Counted from the stretch's first letter, positions 17,733 through 28,938 are shown. The stretch: DNA of 64,000 nt from Leptospira bandrabouensis (GCF_004770905.1 NZ_RQHT01000003.1:145023-209022); one strand, 5' to 3'. Notes: generated by a model from the sequence alone, not told the origin. Made by a program: numbers and translations.

Positions 17733-18562
17733 TGGTTTCTTTGTCTAATGGATTCATACAATACAATTCCACAAGACATGGCTAAGTTTAATGAATCCGC
17801 TTCTCCGAGCATGGGTAAGTGGAGTGTATCATCAGAAAGATTTTTTGCATCCACACTCAATCCATACTGTTCACTTCCAAAAAGAAATACTGATTTTTCT
17901 TTCATATTGATGGAAGTATAGAGAGTTTTTCCTTCTGGAGTGACTGCATATCGTTTGTAACCTTTGGATTGGAATTTTGTTAGAACTTCCTGTAAATCTC
18001 CAATATAAACGGGTAGAGTAAAAATGGTACCTGTACTTGCCCGCACCACATTCGGATTAAAAAGATCAATCCTTGGATCTGTGACAATCACAAGGCCAAC
18101 ACCCGCACCTTCTGCGGTCCTGAGGATGGTGCCGAGATTTCCCGGTTTTTCCACTCCTTCAATGATAAGGATGGGATTAGTTTCAATGGATTTGATTTTC
18201 TCCCAAGGGACAAAAGCATCGGGAGTATCTGCCACTGCGATAAGGCCGTCTGGCCGATCTCTGTAAGAAATTTTTTCAAAAATTTTACGAGGAAGTTCAA
18301 AGATAGGGCAACGAACGGACTCGATCAGGGCCTCTTCATTTTCTCCTAAAAAACATTCTGGGGAAATGAAGAGACTTGTGATTTTTACCGGCAAACAAGG
18401 AATAGGTGAGTTTGGGTTACTTGTGACCGCTTTTTTGATTTCCCGATACCCTTCGATGAAAAACTTTTTTTCTTCATCGCGGTTTCGTTTTTCTTTGAGT
18501 CCCGCAACCCACTTGACCTTGGGATTGGAAAAACTAGTGATGTATTGTCTTCTGTTTTGCAT
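17729..18562 (-). CDS. TrmH/SpoU-family RNA 2'-O-methyltransferase
   Basis: This SPOUT-class enzyme methylates a ribose in rRNA or tRNA using SAM. The N-terminal substrate-binding domain (ITSFSNPKVKW..., FFIEGYREIKKAV) is followed by SPOUT motif 1 (NLGTILRTAEGAGVG near residue 145), motif 2 (FGSEQYGLS near 230) and motif 3 (ADSLNLAMSCGIVLYE near 255). The 277-residue length is typical of RlmB-like proteins. The exact target nucleotide is not predictable. It is separated from the upstream RlmI-like gene by 33 bases. Confidence 0.9.
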   Translation of the reverse strand: MQNRRQYITSFSNPKVKWVAGLKEKRNRDEEKKFFIEGYREIKKAVTSNPNSPIPCLPVKITSLFISPECFLGENEEALIESVRCPIFELPRKIFEKISYRDRPDGLIAVADTPDAFVPWEKIKSIETNPILIIEGVEKPGNLGTILRTAEGAGVGLVIVTDPRIDLFNPNVVRASTGTIFTLPVYIGDLQEVLTKFQSKGYKRYAVTPEGKTLYTSINMKEKSVFLFGSEQYGLSVDAKNLSDDTLHLPMLGEADSLNLAMSCGIVLYESIRQRNQ

Positions 18563-18595
18563 ATGGCAGGATTCGAATCTTTACACTTGCCTGGT

Positions 18596-19425
<830 letters not shown>

Positions 19426-19429
<4 letters not shown>

Positions 19430-21396
19430 ACCAATTCCAGAAAAATAAAGGTTAGGTCGTCGTCCCAGTCTTTTATTTCTCTTTTGGAAAATGACTCTAA
19501 ATCTTGGATGAGTTTTATTTTAAAAAGATGATTCGGTATTTCGCGGTTGGCTCTTAAAAATTCGAGAAGTCCCGCTTCTCCATACATAGTTCCATCAGGA
19601 TGAAAACATTCCAAAACTCCATCACTTAAGATGAGAATTCTATCTTTGGGTTCTACTTGGAAAGTGATTTCTTCCATTTGAATTTCTGGAAACACTCCTA
19701 TGATTTTTCCTTTGGGATGGACTTTTATAATCTCTCCACTCGAACGTTGTAGGTAAGCACTGGGGTGACCTGCTCTTCCAAAACGCCAAACTTTTGTGGA
19801 TGTATTGAGATACACATAAGAAGCAGTGACATACTGTGGTGTACAATTTCCGTATAACACACGGTTCATTCCCTCTAGGACTTGTTTGGGCGATGAGATA
19901 TTATCTTTTTGAGTAGTAAAGGCAACCTTTCCCATCGCAGAAATCAGGGAAGCAGGAATTCCATGACCCGAAACATCACAAAGAACAATTCCCAGTTCAT
20001 AAGGATTGGGTGAGAAGTATTCGTAAAAATCTCCCCCCACATCTTTCATAGGTTGGATAAAAATTTGAATTTCTAAATTCTTTACATCAGGAATTGTTTT
20101 AGGAAGGGACTGCATGAGAATGTCCCTAGAAATTTTTCTTTCTTTTCTAAGGCTTGTGACTTGGGCAAGGGCCCAGTCTTTTTCTTGTCGTAGCAGCTGG
20201 ATTCTATCTGCCAAAGCAAAGGCAAACAAAGTGATGTCCGCAAGAGAAGCAATGGGAAATAACATTTCTTCTAAAAAGGAATTGGAAGGTAGAATCCCAA
20301 ACTTGAGTAATCCATATACAAGGCAAGTAATGAGTAATAAAACAAAAGCAATGGCAAAATAATAAAAAGACCTAAGTCGTTTATAAATTCCCCAAATCAA
20401 TACTCCGAAGATACTAAGGCAAATCAAAACAGATAGCCATGTCACTCCAATAGATGCTTCCGAAATTCCACCTAACAAGGAAATACTTGCGTTGAGTAGA
20501 GATAAAAAGCCAAGTACTTGGTAGAACCTAGCCATTTTGGGAACTCGGATTTTAAGTTTTAGAAAATTAGAAGTAAAGAGAACAAAGAAAAAGAGACAAA
20601 TACTAAAGAAAAAAGGAATTCCGATTCGTTTCCAAAAATAAGAATCGGGAACAAAAAAATAACCCCAGAACCCAAGTAAAGAAAGTTGTCCGAGTCCAAA
20701 GAACAATACATACCCAATATAATAAAAGTAATTTCGATCTCTTACAAAAAATGCAATCGCTAGATTGTATAAAATAATGATTCCGAGGCTTCCAAAAAAT
20801 AATCCATAAATCCATTGGGTGATATAATCTTCTCTTTGGAGGTTTCTTTGGTTTGTAAAAATAAGAGCAAACTGTAATGAAATTTCGGAACGTATCGCAA
20901 TGAGAATGGTTTCTTTTTCATGTCCAATGCGAAACACAAAATTTCTATGCGGAATTTCTCTCTGAAACACAGGTTGAATATGACCTGATTTAGATACGAC
21001 AAAAGTGTTGCCGTCGTATTTGTGAAAGAATTCCACGGAATCAATGTTATGTGCTTGGATGAGAAGAAGAGGATATTTGATAGGGTTTGGAAAATCCTTT
21101 GGATCTAGTTTTAACCAAAGAGTTCCTTTCAAAAACCCAAAGTTTACAAAATCATCTGTAATTTTGGTGAAATTTCTCGTTTTTAGGACTGTTTCAATCG
21201 GAGTAGAAGAACTTGGATCAATCCAATACGTAAACTTGGTTGTGTGGATGATTCGTTCCCCCATATCATTGGGAGATTGCGAAACAATTGGTTTGGTGAA
21301 AAAAATAAGGGAGAGTAAAGTTAGAAAAAATGTCTGCGTTGTTTTTTTCAATGGTTGGATTGGGACAAGGGCGATCCACCCCTGTCCTGTTTTCAT
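19426..21396 (-). CDS. 7TM-DISM receptor with SpoIIE-type PP2C phosphatase domain
   Basis: This 656-residue membrane receptor has a signal peptide (to about residue 40, KPIVSQS) and a DISM-type extracytoplasmic sensor (about 50-180). Seven transmembrane helices follow (about 190-400), then a short coiled coil and a cytoplasmic SpoIIE phosphatase. The phosphatase metal motifs are GGDFYEYF, DVSGHG, LSDGVLE and WDDDLTFI. It presumably couples an external signal to dephosphorylation of a STAS antagonist. The gene starts six bases after the citrate synthase stop, so it is probably in the gltA transcript, and it overlaps the RlmI-like gene by four bases. Confidence 0.9.
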
Positions 21397-21402
21397 TTTG
21401 CC

Positions 21403-22692
21403 TTACGCCTGTTTTTTGGCTGCTTCGTAAGAGATCTCTTGTGGGCCAGTGTAAATTTGGCGTGGGCGGCCAATCTTTAAACTTGGATCTTCAATCATCT
21501 CTTTCCATTGTGCAATCCAACCAGGAAGTCTTCCCATAGCAAACATGACTGTAAACATATTGGTAGGAATTCCTAACGCGCGGTAGATGATCCCTGAGTA
21601 GAAGTCTACGTTTGGATAAAGTTTTCTTTCTACAAAGTAAGGATCGTTGAGAGCTGCTTCTTCCAATTCTTTAGCGATGTCAAGGAGTGGATCTTTGATT
21701 CCAAGTTTGTTAAGAACTTTATCACATGCCACTTTGATGATTTTGGCACGAGGGTCAAAGTTTTTGTAAACTCGGTGACCAAATCCATTCAATCGGAAAC
21801 TGGAATTTTTGTCTTTGGCTTGTTCGACGATTTTTTTCACAGAAAGCCCGCTTTTTTTAATTCCTTCTAACATTTCCAATACTTCTTGGTTAGCACCACC
21901 GTGGCGTGGTCCCCAGAGAGCAAGGATCCCTGCAGATATCGCACCATACAAGTTTGCTAGAGAAGATCCCACCAAACGCACAGTAGACGTTGAACAGTTT
22001 TGTTCGTGGTCTGCGTGCAGGATGAGAAGTAAGTTCAGTGCAGAAACAATTTCTGGATCGATATGGTAATCTTCTGCCGGAACCGCAAACATCATATTCA
22101 TAAAGTTAGATGCATAATCTAACTCATTGAGTGGATGGATGATTGGTTGGCCGATGGATTTTTTATATGCGTAAGCTGCGATCGTTGGAAATTTTGCGAG
22201 CAAACGAATGATAGAAATTTCTCTATGTTCCTCATTCATTGGATCGTAACTATCTTGGTAGTATGTAGACAAACATCCCATCATACAAGACATGATCGCC
22301 ATAGGGTGTCCATCTTTTGGGAAACCGTTGAACAGGCGTTTGAGATCCTCGTGGATCATAGTATGTTTTGTGATTGAACTATTCCATTCTTTTAGTTGGG
22401 CATCGTTTGGAAGTTTACCGTAGATAAGTAAATATGCCACTTCGGTGAAGGTAGACTTTGCAGCCAAATCTTCGATCGGGATTCCTCGGTAACGAAGGAT
22501 TCCTTTTTCTCCATCAAGAAAAGTAATTTCACTGGTGCAAGCACCTGTATTTAAATAACCGGAATCAATCGTAACATAACCTGACAATTGGCGGAGTTTA
22601 GTAATATCAATTGCCTTCTCGTCTTCACTTCCTACTAAAATCGGAAGTTCGTACTCTTTCCCATCCACTTTCAGAATTGCCTTTTCGGACAT
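21403..22692 (-). CDS. gltA: Citrate synthase (type II)
   Basis: This enzyme condenses oxaloacetate and acetyl-CoA to citrate, the first step of the TCA cycle. Catalytic blocks are HADHEQNCSTSTVR, containing the first catalytic His region, GPRHGGANQEVLEML with the second, and FGHRVYKNFDPRA. The 429-residue length and N-terminal beta domain are typical of hexameric type II enzymes. A strong Shine-Dalgarno AGGAG lies six bases before the ATG, and an 8-base-pair inverted repeat precedes that. With sucAB-lpd and mqo in this window it forms much of an oxidative TCA cycle. Confidence 0.97.
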   Translation of the reverse strand: MSEKAILKVDGKEYELPILVGSEDEKAIDITKLRQLSGYVTIDSGYLNTGACTSEITFLDGEKGILRYRGIPIEDLAAKSTFTEVAYLLIYGKLPNDAQLKEWNSSITKHTMIHEDLKRLFNGFPKDGHPMAIMSCMMGCLSTYYQDSYDPMNEEHREISIIRLLAKFPTIAAYAYKKSIGQPIIHPLNELDYASNFMNMMFAVPAEDYHIDPEIVSALNLLLILHADHEQNCSTSTVRLVGSSLANLYGAISAGILALWGPRHGGANQEVLEMLEGIKKSGLSVKKIVEQAKDKNSSFRLNGFGHRVYKNFDPRAKIIKVACDKVLNKLGIKDPLLDIAKELEEAALNDPYFVERKLYPNVDFYSGIIYRALGIPTNMFTVMFAMGRLPGWIAQWKEMIEDPSLKIGRPRQIYTGPQEISYEAAKKQA

Positions 22693-22710
22693 ATCTTCTC
22701 CTGTATATCT

Positions 22711-22734
22711 CTGTCTATTTCAAAGGATAGACAG
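22711..22734. promoter_or_regulatory. Inverted repeat upstream of gltA
   Basis: CTGTCTAT (22711-22718) and ATAGACAG (22727-22734) are perfect 8-base arms around 8 bases, lying 19-42 bases upstream of the gltA ATG and outside its ribosome site. No U-tract follows on either strand, so it is not a standard terminator of the upstream lytic transglycosylase gene. It could be an operator or a 5' leader hairpin for gltA. Confidence 0.5.
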
Positions 22735-22760
22735 GGGAAAGGGTGGGGAAAAGCCATTTT

Positions 22761-25028
22761 TTACAACTTATGGTATTTTTTCATAATGTCATAGGCGTAA
22801 AAATTTGAAACCACGATGCGACAGTAATCTCTCGATTCTTTGTAAGGTAGGTCTTCCAAAAAATGGTTAAAATCACCGGTATAGACTGACTTCTTCCATT
22901 TGCGTAAATTCCCCGGTCCGCCGTTATACGCGATCGAAGCCCATTTTAATTCATTTCCATTGGATTTCAAAAGGTAGGCCAGAAATTTTGTCCCCAAACG
23001 AATGGAAGTTTCGGGCTCATAGAGAGAATAGGAGGTGATTCCCATTCGCGTTGCCAATTCTTTTCCGGTGGCGGGCATAATTTGCATCAGGCCTCGGGCA
23101 TTAGATCTGGAAGTTGCTGTTTCTTTAAAGAAGGATTCTTGGCGCATTAATGCATACACCTTATCTTCGGAGATATCATTTTCCTGCGCGTAACGAGAGA
23201 CAATACTTTGGTGGGGTCTTGGAAAAATTCTCGTGGAGATGGAAGTGGGTAAAAGGATGGGATCATCTGGGATGAGATGTCTTTTTAATAATGACCTTGT
23301 GTGAAAAGCGGTATAATATGTGTTATATGTTAGGTCTCCTATCCCCACCAGAATTTCATCTTTTTCTTCCTCGGAAAGATTTTCTCGTTTTACGTGAAAG
23401 TTAACAAGACTAAGTCCCAAACTATCCTCACCCACCCGAAAGTATTCTTTGGCGAGATTCAAAAGTTTATGGCCTTGGATTCTTGAGCTCATTCCTCCCA
23501 GTTTGTTTCCCAGTTCATAGGAATCTTTCGGATAAGCAAACCCTAAGTTTCTTCCAAGGAGAGCATAAGATTCTTCTGGAATACCTGCGGTATAAGATAA
23601 ATATTCAAATAAATATTCTTTGTTGTAAGTGGGATTGTCTGGTTTATTTCCTTCTTTGATGATGGATAAAAACTCTTCGCGGATGACTCGTGTATAATAA
23701 GATCCAGGGCAAAGGGAATAATACCTTTTTAGTTCTTTTTTTAATTTTTCTATATCCCCACTTTCTTTGAGGGAACGTAAATACCAATACACGAGCCGGC
23801 CTTTTACAGGTAAGTTGGGAATTTCGGCAAGGGCTCTTTCAAATTTTGCGAGGGGAGCATAGTTGGATTTTTCTCCTTTGCGATCCACTAGGTATTCAAT
23901 AAGCCGATCTTGGTAAAAAAGATTAAATGGATATTTTCCTAAGTATAAAACTAAGTTTTCAAAATATAATTCACGATCACCTAATCTATCGTATGTGGCA
24001 GAAAGAACTCGGTAATAACCTGCATCTTTTCCAGGAAATGTTTTTAAAAGTTCAATCGCATTCTGAAATTTGTTTTGTTGGTATAAAATATCAGCCAAAC
24101 TCACAATCCATGAGGAATCCATATCCACAAAGGTTTTGTTTGTCCGTAAAACTCTAAAAAGTTCGTTTGTTTTTCCCGTTTTGGTTAAAACTGTGGTTAG
24201 GTGTCTGAAACCTTCATAATAAGCAAGTCTTGTGGAAAAAAGTTCTGGCCTTGTGCGAAACAAAGCTTCTTTGTCATTATTGTTGATCGCTGGCAATAAG
24301 AGAGTGAGTTCAGAGGGGGCAAGTTGTAAAATACTCCCCGATCCTTTGTATTTGGACCAGTCTGCGGCAATCATTTGCACAGTAGAGTCCGAAAGTCCAT
24401 CTCTTTGTAGACAATTTAACCATTCTTCAACGGCTGCTTTTTCATCACCTAATATAAGTTTTGCTTTCCCGTATCTGTATTGTGTATCGCCTGTGAGAAG
24501 GTATCGTTTGTGCGATTCTTGGATGGAGTTAATTTTATCTAAAATCTCCTTCCATTGGTTGTTGGCCGCAAGAAGACGAATCAGTTCATCCAGTAACCTA
24601 CGGCAAATCGGATCTTCTTCTAAATTCAAGCGATTCAAAAATAGGATTCGTTCGGCGGGTGTGAGATAATTTCTTTGTGTAATTTCTGTGTACAACTTCC
24701 AATAACTCAGTTTAAAAAGTGTGGTTTGGAAAGGCATCGTTTGTGTTAGGATTTTTTTTACCTCTTCTTCTGACGATTCTGTGACAAAAACTCCACGCAC
24801 AAGAGAAATCAAATATCGAAATCGTTTCTCCTTGTCACCGTTAGGTGCTTTTTCATGGAACTCAATGAGGCTATATACTTCACTTTCCCGGGAAGGATTT
24901 GTATTTCGAAAGTGGTTTTCAATTTGCCCCCACTGGTGGGATTTAATTAAATATTGAAGGTCAGTGTCCGCAAATAGGGATGTTGTGAAAAAGAGAAGAA
25001 TTCTACTTGCTAACCAAAAATGCCTCAT
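22761..25028 (-). CDS. Soluble lytic murein transglycosylase (Slt-like)
   Basis: This periplasmic enzyme cleaves peptidoglycan with formation of 1,6-anhydromuramic acid. A signal peptide (to about residue 20) is followed by a long alpha-superhelical region with TPR-like pairs (about 20-590). The C-terminal SLT domain shows the catalytic Glu in ALMRQESFF, GLMQIMPATGKELA and the AYNGGPGNLRKW motif. At 755 residues it is longer than E. coli Slt70, mainly through the helical region. It may contribute to cell-wall remodelling in the helical cell. It lies 68 bases upstream of gltA on the same strand. Confidence 0.93.
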   Translation of the reverse strand: MRHFWLASRILLFFTTSLFADTDLQYLIKSHQWGQIENHFRNTNPSRESEVYSLIEFHEKAPNGDKEKRFRYLISLVRGVFVTESSEEEVKKILTQTMPFQTTLFKLSYWKLYTEITQRNYLTPAERILFLNRLNLEEDPICRRLLDELIRLLAANNQWKEILDKINSIQESHKRYLLTGDTQYRYGKAKLILGDEKAAVEEWLNCLQRDGLSDSTVQMIAADWSKYKGSGSILQLAPSELTLLLPAINNNDKEALFRTRPELFSTRLAYYEGFRHLTTVLTKTGKTNELFRVLRTNKTFVDMDSSWIVSLADILYQQNKFQNAIELLKTFPGKDAGYYRVLSATYDRLGDRELYFENLVLYLGKYPFNLFYQDRLIEYLVDRKGEKSNYAPLAKFERALAEIPNLPVKGRLVYWYLRSLKESGDIEKLKKELKRYYSLCPGSYYTRVIREEFLSIIKEGNKPDNPTYNKEYLFEYLSYTAGIPEESYALLGRNLGFAYPKDSYELGNKLGGMSSRIQGHKLLNLAKEYFRVGEDSLGLSLVNFHVKRENLSEEEKDEILVGIGDLTYNTYYTAFHTRSLLKRHLIPDDPILLPTSISTRIFPRPHQSIVSRYAQENDISEDKVYALMRQESFFKETATSRSNARGLMQIMPATGKELATRMGITSYSLYEPETSIRLGTKFLAYLLKSNGNELKWASIAYNGGPGNLRKWKKSVYTGDFNHFLEDLPYKESRDYCRIVVSNFYAYDIMKKYHKL

Positions 25029-25076
25029 GCATACTTCCTATGATTACGAATTTAGAGAGGGAAGGTTCCTCTCCTT

Positions 25077-26276
25077 ATGAGCTTACAAACAGAATACAAA
25101 CTGCAATGGCCGGAATATCGGATTGAATTCCACCCAGGGCCTGTTATCCCTAAAAAGGCCAACCTGAATGAACTTTGGCCGACCCTTCGTGCCTTTTTTT
25201 CAGGCAATCAGTCTCGTTTTGCAAACTATCTCTTTTATCTATCGACCGATTTTTCTGGGGGGTTCAGCCTTTGTTCCATTTTGGGGGAAAATGAGACCGC
25301 AAATCGGTTTCGAGACCCACAACTTTTCACCCCATCTCCTTTTCCGAAGGAATCCTTGGACCAAATTTGGGAACTTTGCCAAAACCGTGATTTTGAGGAG
25401 ATGGAAAGAGAGGATTGGGAATTCATTGGGTTTGGACTTTTGTATTCTGGTGATGTCCGCGAATTTCGCAATTGGGTTATGAAAACCAAAGAATTCTTTG
25501 GTCAAACCGATGACAATCGTCGGTTTTTATATTTACTTGGTTGGGAAAATTCTGAAATCCCATTTGAAAGTTCCGTATTACATATGTTAGTTGAATATGT
25601 AAAAGGGAACAGAGAAGTATTGGATTTTAAAACTCTTACCGATGCTGTAACTTTAGATGCCCATTGGCAAATCTCTGGAGTTCTGTTTCATGCGATTGAA
25701 ACCGGATGGTTTACGGGAGAAGAAACTTTTAGGTTCTGGAAATTTATCATTGGTTTTTATTCTGAGTGGAATGATTGGGAAAAAGGAAAGTTTCGTTCCA
25801 TTTCTCTTGGAAAAATTCCCGCCTCTTTTGCTTTGCGTTATGCCAAACGATATTTTTCAGATGCGGATTTTGATTTATACAGAGAAGAATTGGAAACAAG
25901 TCTTCGCGGTGATTGGACTTACGGTAATGGATTCGGTTATGAACTCACTCACCAAATGGATCCCTTTGTCGAAACAGTGGTAAGATTTCGTAATGAAGGC
26001 GAAAGATTTGAAGAAGGATTAAAAAAAGAGCTCATTCTCAAACCCTATTCGTATTTTATCAATTTACAATTGGCTTGTATCTATTTTGTGAAAAAGGAAA
26101 ACGATAAGTTTTTACAGTTTTATAAAAAAGCAGGTAGGCTTAAATATTTACCTTTAGCTCTTAATTTATATTGGCGTGTTTTGAAACAAAACGGTGATGA
26201 AATTTTAGGATCTTCCATAGAACGGTCATTAGTTGCCACTGGTGAATCGATCCACATTCCAGAAGGTTGGACCTAA
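25077..26276 (+). CDS. Cytoplasmic helical-repeat protein of unknown function
   Basis: This 399-residue protein has no signal peptide and is rich in Trp, Phe and Tyr. The second half has repeated helix pairs with aromatic positions (for example INLQLACIYFVKKENDKFLQFYKKAG, paraphrased), in the style of degenerate TPRs. It diverges from the transglycosylase gene and its stop lies one base before the next start codon, so it is coupled to the following gene. It is probably a lineage-specific protein; no family recognised. Confidence 0.75.
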   Translation: MSLQTEYKLQWPEYRIEFHPGPVIPKKANLNELWPTLRAFFSGNQSRFANYLFYLSTDFSGGFSLCSILGENETANRFRDPQLFTPSPFPKESLDQIWELCQNRDFEEMEREDWEFIGFGLLYSGDVREFRNWVMKTKEFFGQTDDNRRFLYLLGWENSEIPFESSVLHMLVEYVKGNREVLDFKTLTDAVTLDAHWQISGVLFHAIETGWFTGEETFRFWKFIIGFYSEWNDWEKGKFRSISLGKIPASFALRYAKRYFSDADFDLYREELETSLRGDWTYGNGFGYELTHQMDPFVETVVRFRNEGERFEEGLKKELILKPYSYFINLQLACIYFVKKENDKFLQFYKKAGRLKYLPLALNLYWRVLKQNGDEILGSSIERSLVATGESIHIPEGWT

Positions 26277-26277
26277 G

Positions 26278-27051
26278 ATGCCACTAACCCAAGAACAAAT
26301 TATGGAACTCTCCAAATTGCAGAAAATGCTAAGGAATTTGGAGAAAATTGAAAGAAATGCAAAAAATGATCTGCAAAAAGAGCGGGTGGCCTTCGACATT
26401 GAACGTTATAGGCGTAGGATGCAAGAGGTATCTCCAGAAGGAATTCCTGATAATTTAGAGCAGACCATGCGGAATGCAAAAACCAGAGAAGAAAATCCAG
26501 AAAACCTCAAACACAAAGTCATATCTCAATATCCTGTGATGAAAGTCTCCCCCAATTCGAATGATAGTGAAATCAATCAAATTGGTACACTTGTGAACAT
26601 TATGGATTTGGAATATATTCCTATCCTTGGGGATGGTCATATCAAGTTTGATTATTCTCATGCCACAGAAAGGGACTCTGTTCTCAAATATATGGAGAAC
26701 TTACGTAGAAACATGAAAATTCTTGTGGAAACAATCGAAGAATATGCTGCAGCCGACAAACAAGAGTTTCGTGAACAGCTATCAAGAATGAAAAATAAAC
26801 AATCCCGAATTTTTATTGCGGAATCTTTTGAAACTTTGGGCAAATTTCGAGATTTCCTCACTGCTGTCAATAAAGACATCAAGGACGGGGTAAACGTAAT
26901 TATGAACATGGAAGAACCTATCAAATTCAATCCACGGTTTGAAAAGGCAACGGTTTTGGAAGGTCGTTCCATCATGGAAGGGCTTCGCGAATTTCAAGAA
27001 TTTGCGGAAGAGGCGTGTGATTTGATTCGACTCCCGTCTTTTAGAGGTTAA
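26278..27051 (+). CDS. Conserved-looking coiled protein of unknown function
   Basis: This 257-residue protein begins MPLTQEQIMELSKLQ and has a charged coiled-coil N-terminus (about residues 5-55). A predicted alpha/beta middle (LVNIMDLEYIPILGDGHIKFDYSH) and a helical C-terminus follow. I chose ATG at 26278, one base after the preceding stop; a longer frame starting at 26233 lies in that gene. No signal peptide is present. Its position just before a bactofilin gene suggests, without proof, a role near the cytoskeleton or envelope. Confidence 0.75.
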   Translation: MPLTQEQIMELSKLQKMLRNLEKIERNAKNDLQKERVAFDIERYRRRMQEVSPEGIPDNLEQTMRNAKTREENPENLKHKVISQYPVMKVSPNSNDSEINQIGTLVNIMDLEYIPILGDGHIKFDYSHATERDSVLKYMENLRRNMKILVETIEEYAAADKQEFREQLSRMKNKQSRIFIAESFETLGKFRDFLTAVNKDIKDGVNVIMNMEEPIKFNPRFEKATVLEGRSIMEGLREFQEFAEEACDLIRLPSFRG

Positions 27052-27118
27052 AAAAACCTTTTCATTCCCGGGGGGAAACGCACACTGTGAAAAATCACAT
27101 ACACGGACTCGTAACAGC

Positions 27119-27559
27119 ATGGCATTAGTCAAAAATCAGACCGAAGTTACCAATTCAACGATTGGTGAGAATTCTTACTTCAACGGTAAATTCTTCATCA
27201 ATGGTTCCTTAAAAATTGACGGTAAATTCGAGGGAAAATCCCTCCAAGCCGAACACCTCTATATTGGTGTAACCGGAAAGGTCAAAACCAACATCACTGC
27301 TGCCAGTGTCATCGTAGAGGGAATTGTTGTCGGAAACGTCACCGCAAGAAACCGTGTGATGCTCCTTCCTACCTCAAAAATTCTCGGAGATATCAAAACT
27401 CCTGAGCTGATCATCCAAAACGGGGTGATTTTGGAAGGACGTTGTATGATTTCCAACGACCTCAAACACAGTGCCAAAGACCTAATTGAATTGGAATACT
27501 CAAAAGATTCCTTAAGTGTAGAGAAGATTTTTGGGAAACAACCAAACGCAAAAGAATAA
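27119..27559 (+). CDS. Bactofilin (polymer-forming cytoskeletal protein)
   Basis: This 146-residue bactofilin has the right-handed beta-helix core (residues about 15-115), seen as repeating hydrophobic turns with Gly such as GKFFINGSLKIDGKFEGKS and GVTGKVKTNITAASVIVEG. Short tails flank it. Bactofilins polymerise without nucleotide at the membrane. In Leptospira biflexa one of several bactofilins affects helical pitch and motility, but I cannot say which paralogue this is. It is followed immediately by a PdxA-like gene with a TTG start. Confidence 0.92.
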   Translation: MALVKNQTEVTNSTIGENSYFNGKFFINGSLKIDGKFEGKSLQAEHLYIGVTGKVKTNITAASVIVEGIVVGNVTARNRVMLLPTSKILGDIKTPELIIQNGVILEGRCMISNDLKHSAKDLIELEYSKDSLSVEKIFGKQPNAKE

Positions 27560-28504
27560 TTGAAAACCATTCTGATTTCGGAAGGCGATCCAACAAGTAT
27601 CAACTACGAACTTGTAGTTTCTGCCTTCCCACAATTGTTAGCTTTGGGGAAACAACACCGCATTTATCTAGTGCGCGGGCCCCACAACATCACAGTTCCC
27701 TCCCTCCCAAACCTTACAAAACCCAGTGCCGAACCAGGATTTTATTCACTTACTTGGTCAGGTTCTAAAAAAACTCGTTCGTTTGTTCTAGGAAAACCTT
27801 CTGCGAACTCTGGAAAAATGGCCTATGATTCGCTACTGGCCGCTATGGATGTACAAAAGGAACTCGGAGCCGATCTCATTACTTTGCCTCTTTCGAAAGA
27901 ATGGGTACAAAAAGCAGGGATCAAAGGATTTCGGGGCCATACAGAAACCTTGGCTGAGTTTTATAAACGACCTACGTTTATGATGATGAGTGGGGAAAAA
28001 CTCAATGTCATTCCTTTAACTACGCACGTGCCGTTGAAGGATGTGGTGAAAGAATTAAAAAAGTTTTCTTGGAAGGAATTGGCCAAGGCAATGACGAGTT
28101 CTCGCTTTTTAAAGAATCCAAAAATTGCTTATTTGGGTCTTAACCCCCATGCCGGGGAAGGGGGAAAGATTGGGGACGAGGAATCGACCTTACTTGCCAT
28201 TGGTGCCAAAGTACTCCGAAAAGCAAAGTTCTCCGTCGAGGGACCGCTTTCCGCCGATTCTGCTTTTTTACCAGGTGCTAAGCCGTACGATTTGTATTTG
28301 GCTTCCTATCATGACCAAGGACTCATTCCATTTAAATTGCTTGAAGGGAAAAAGGGAGTCAACATAACCTTAGGACTGGATTTTACCCGTGTGTCCCCCG
28401 ACCACGGAACGGCCTTTGACATTGCAGGTAAGGGCATTAGTGATCCCACAGGACTCATCTCCTGTTTAGAACGACTCACGGAGAATACAAAAACAAAACC
28501 ATGA
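27560..28504 (+). CDS. pdxA: PdxA-like 4-hydroxythreonine-4-phosphate dehydrogenase
   Basis: This enzyme oxidises 4-phosphohydroxy-L-threonine in the DXP-dependent route to pyridoxal phosphate. The metal-binding His positions are in GHTETLAE, SYHDQGLIPFK and SPDHGTAFDIAG. NPHAGEGGKIGDEE is the other diagnostic block. At 314 residues the N-terminus is less conserved than usual, although the catalytic set is intact. Translation starts at TTG right after the bactofilin stop. PLP is needed by the aminotransferases in this window. Confidence 0.88.
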   Translation: MKTILISEGDPTSINYELVVSAFPQLLALGKQHRIYLVRGPHNITVPSLPNLTKPSAEPGFYSLTWSGSKKTRSFVLGKPSANSGKMAYDSLLAAMDVQKELGADLITLPLSKEWVQKAGIKGFRGHTETLAEFYKRPTFMMMSGEKLNVIPLTTHVPLKDVVKELKKFSWKELAKAMTSSRFLKNPKIAYLGLNPHAGEGGKIGDEESTLLAIGAKVLRKAKFSVEGPLSADSAFLPGAKPYDLYLASYHDQGLIPFKLLEGKKGVNITLGLDFTRVSPDHGTAFDIAGKGISDPTGLISCLERLTENTKTKP

Positions 28505-28926
28505 CACTATTGGAAGTCCTTGCCTTTCCGGTTTTATTTATTTGGTTTGTGGGGCTTCTTCTCACTCTGTTCCGGAGAGATTTAGAATCCCATTGGAAGT
28601 TTTTTTTCTTCCTAGTGTTTTGTTTTTATTTGGTCCAATTTTTTCCAGAATTTTGGGAAGGGGTGGCTCGTTGGAAGGAAAATCCCAAAGCAGAGGTTCT
28701 CATTTGGATTTCGGCTATGGGAAATTCTATCTATGTATTTTTATTCTTTTTATGGCCCCTGGTTCTCATTCGCATATATTATTCCGCATCCAATAATTTA
28801 AGTAAAACCTTGATCCCTGCACTTGCCTATGGGACTGTTTTGTATTGGGTTTTATTTTTTCTTTGGACTATGTATTCCAAAGAGTTCAACGGTTGGCTTC
28901 ATCAAGTTTTCACAATAAGTAAATAA
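28501..28926 (+). CDS. Small integral membrane protein of unknown function
   Basis: This 141-residue protein has four hydrophobic segments at about residues 5-24, 33-49, 68-92 and 105-124. The second and third are Phe/Leu/Trp rich. The start overlaps the pdxA stop by four bases (ATGA), so it is coupled. No recognisable motif. It is likely an inner-membrane protein. Confidence 0.7.
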   Translation: MTLLEVLAFPVLFIWFVGLLLTLFRRDLESHWKFFFFLVFCFYLVQFFPEFWEGVARWKENPKAEVLIWISAMGNSIYVFLFFLWPLVLIRIYYSASNNLSKTLIPALAYGTVLYWVLFFLWTMYSKEFNGWLHQVFTISK

Positions 28927-28938
28927 AAAGGGCATACA

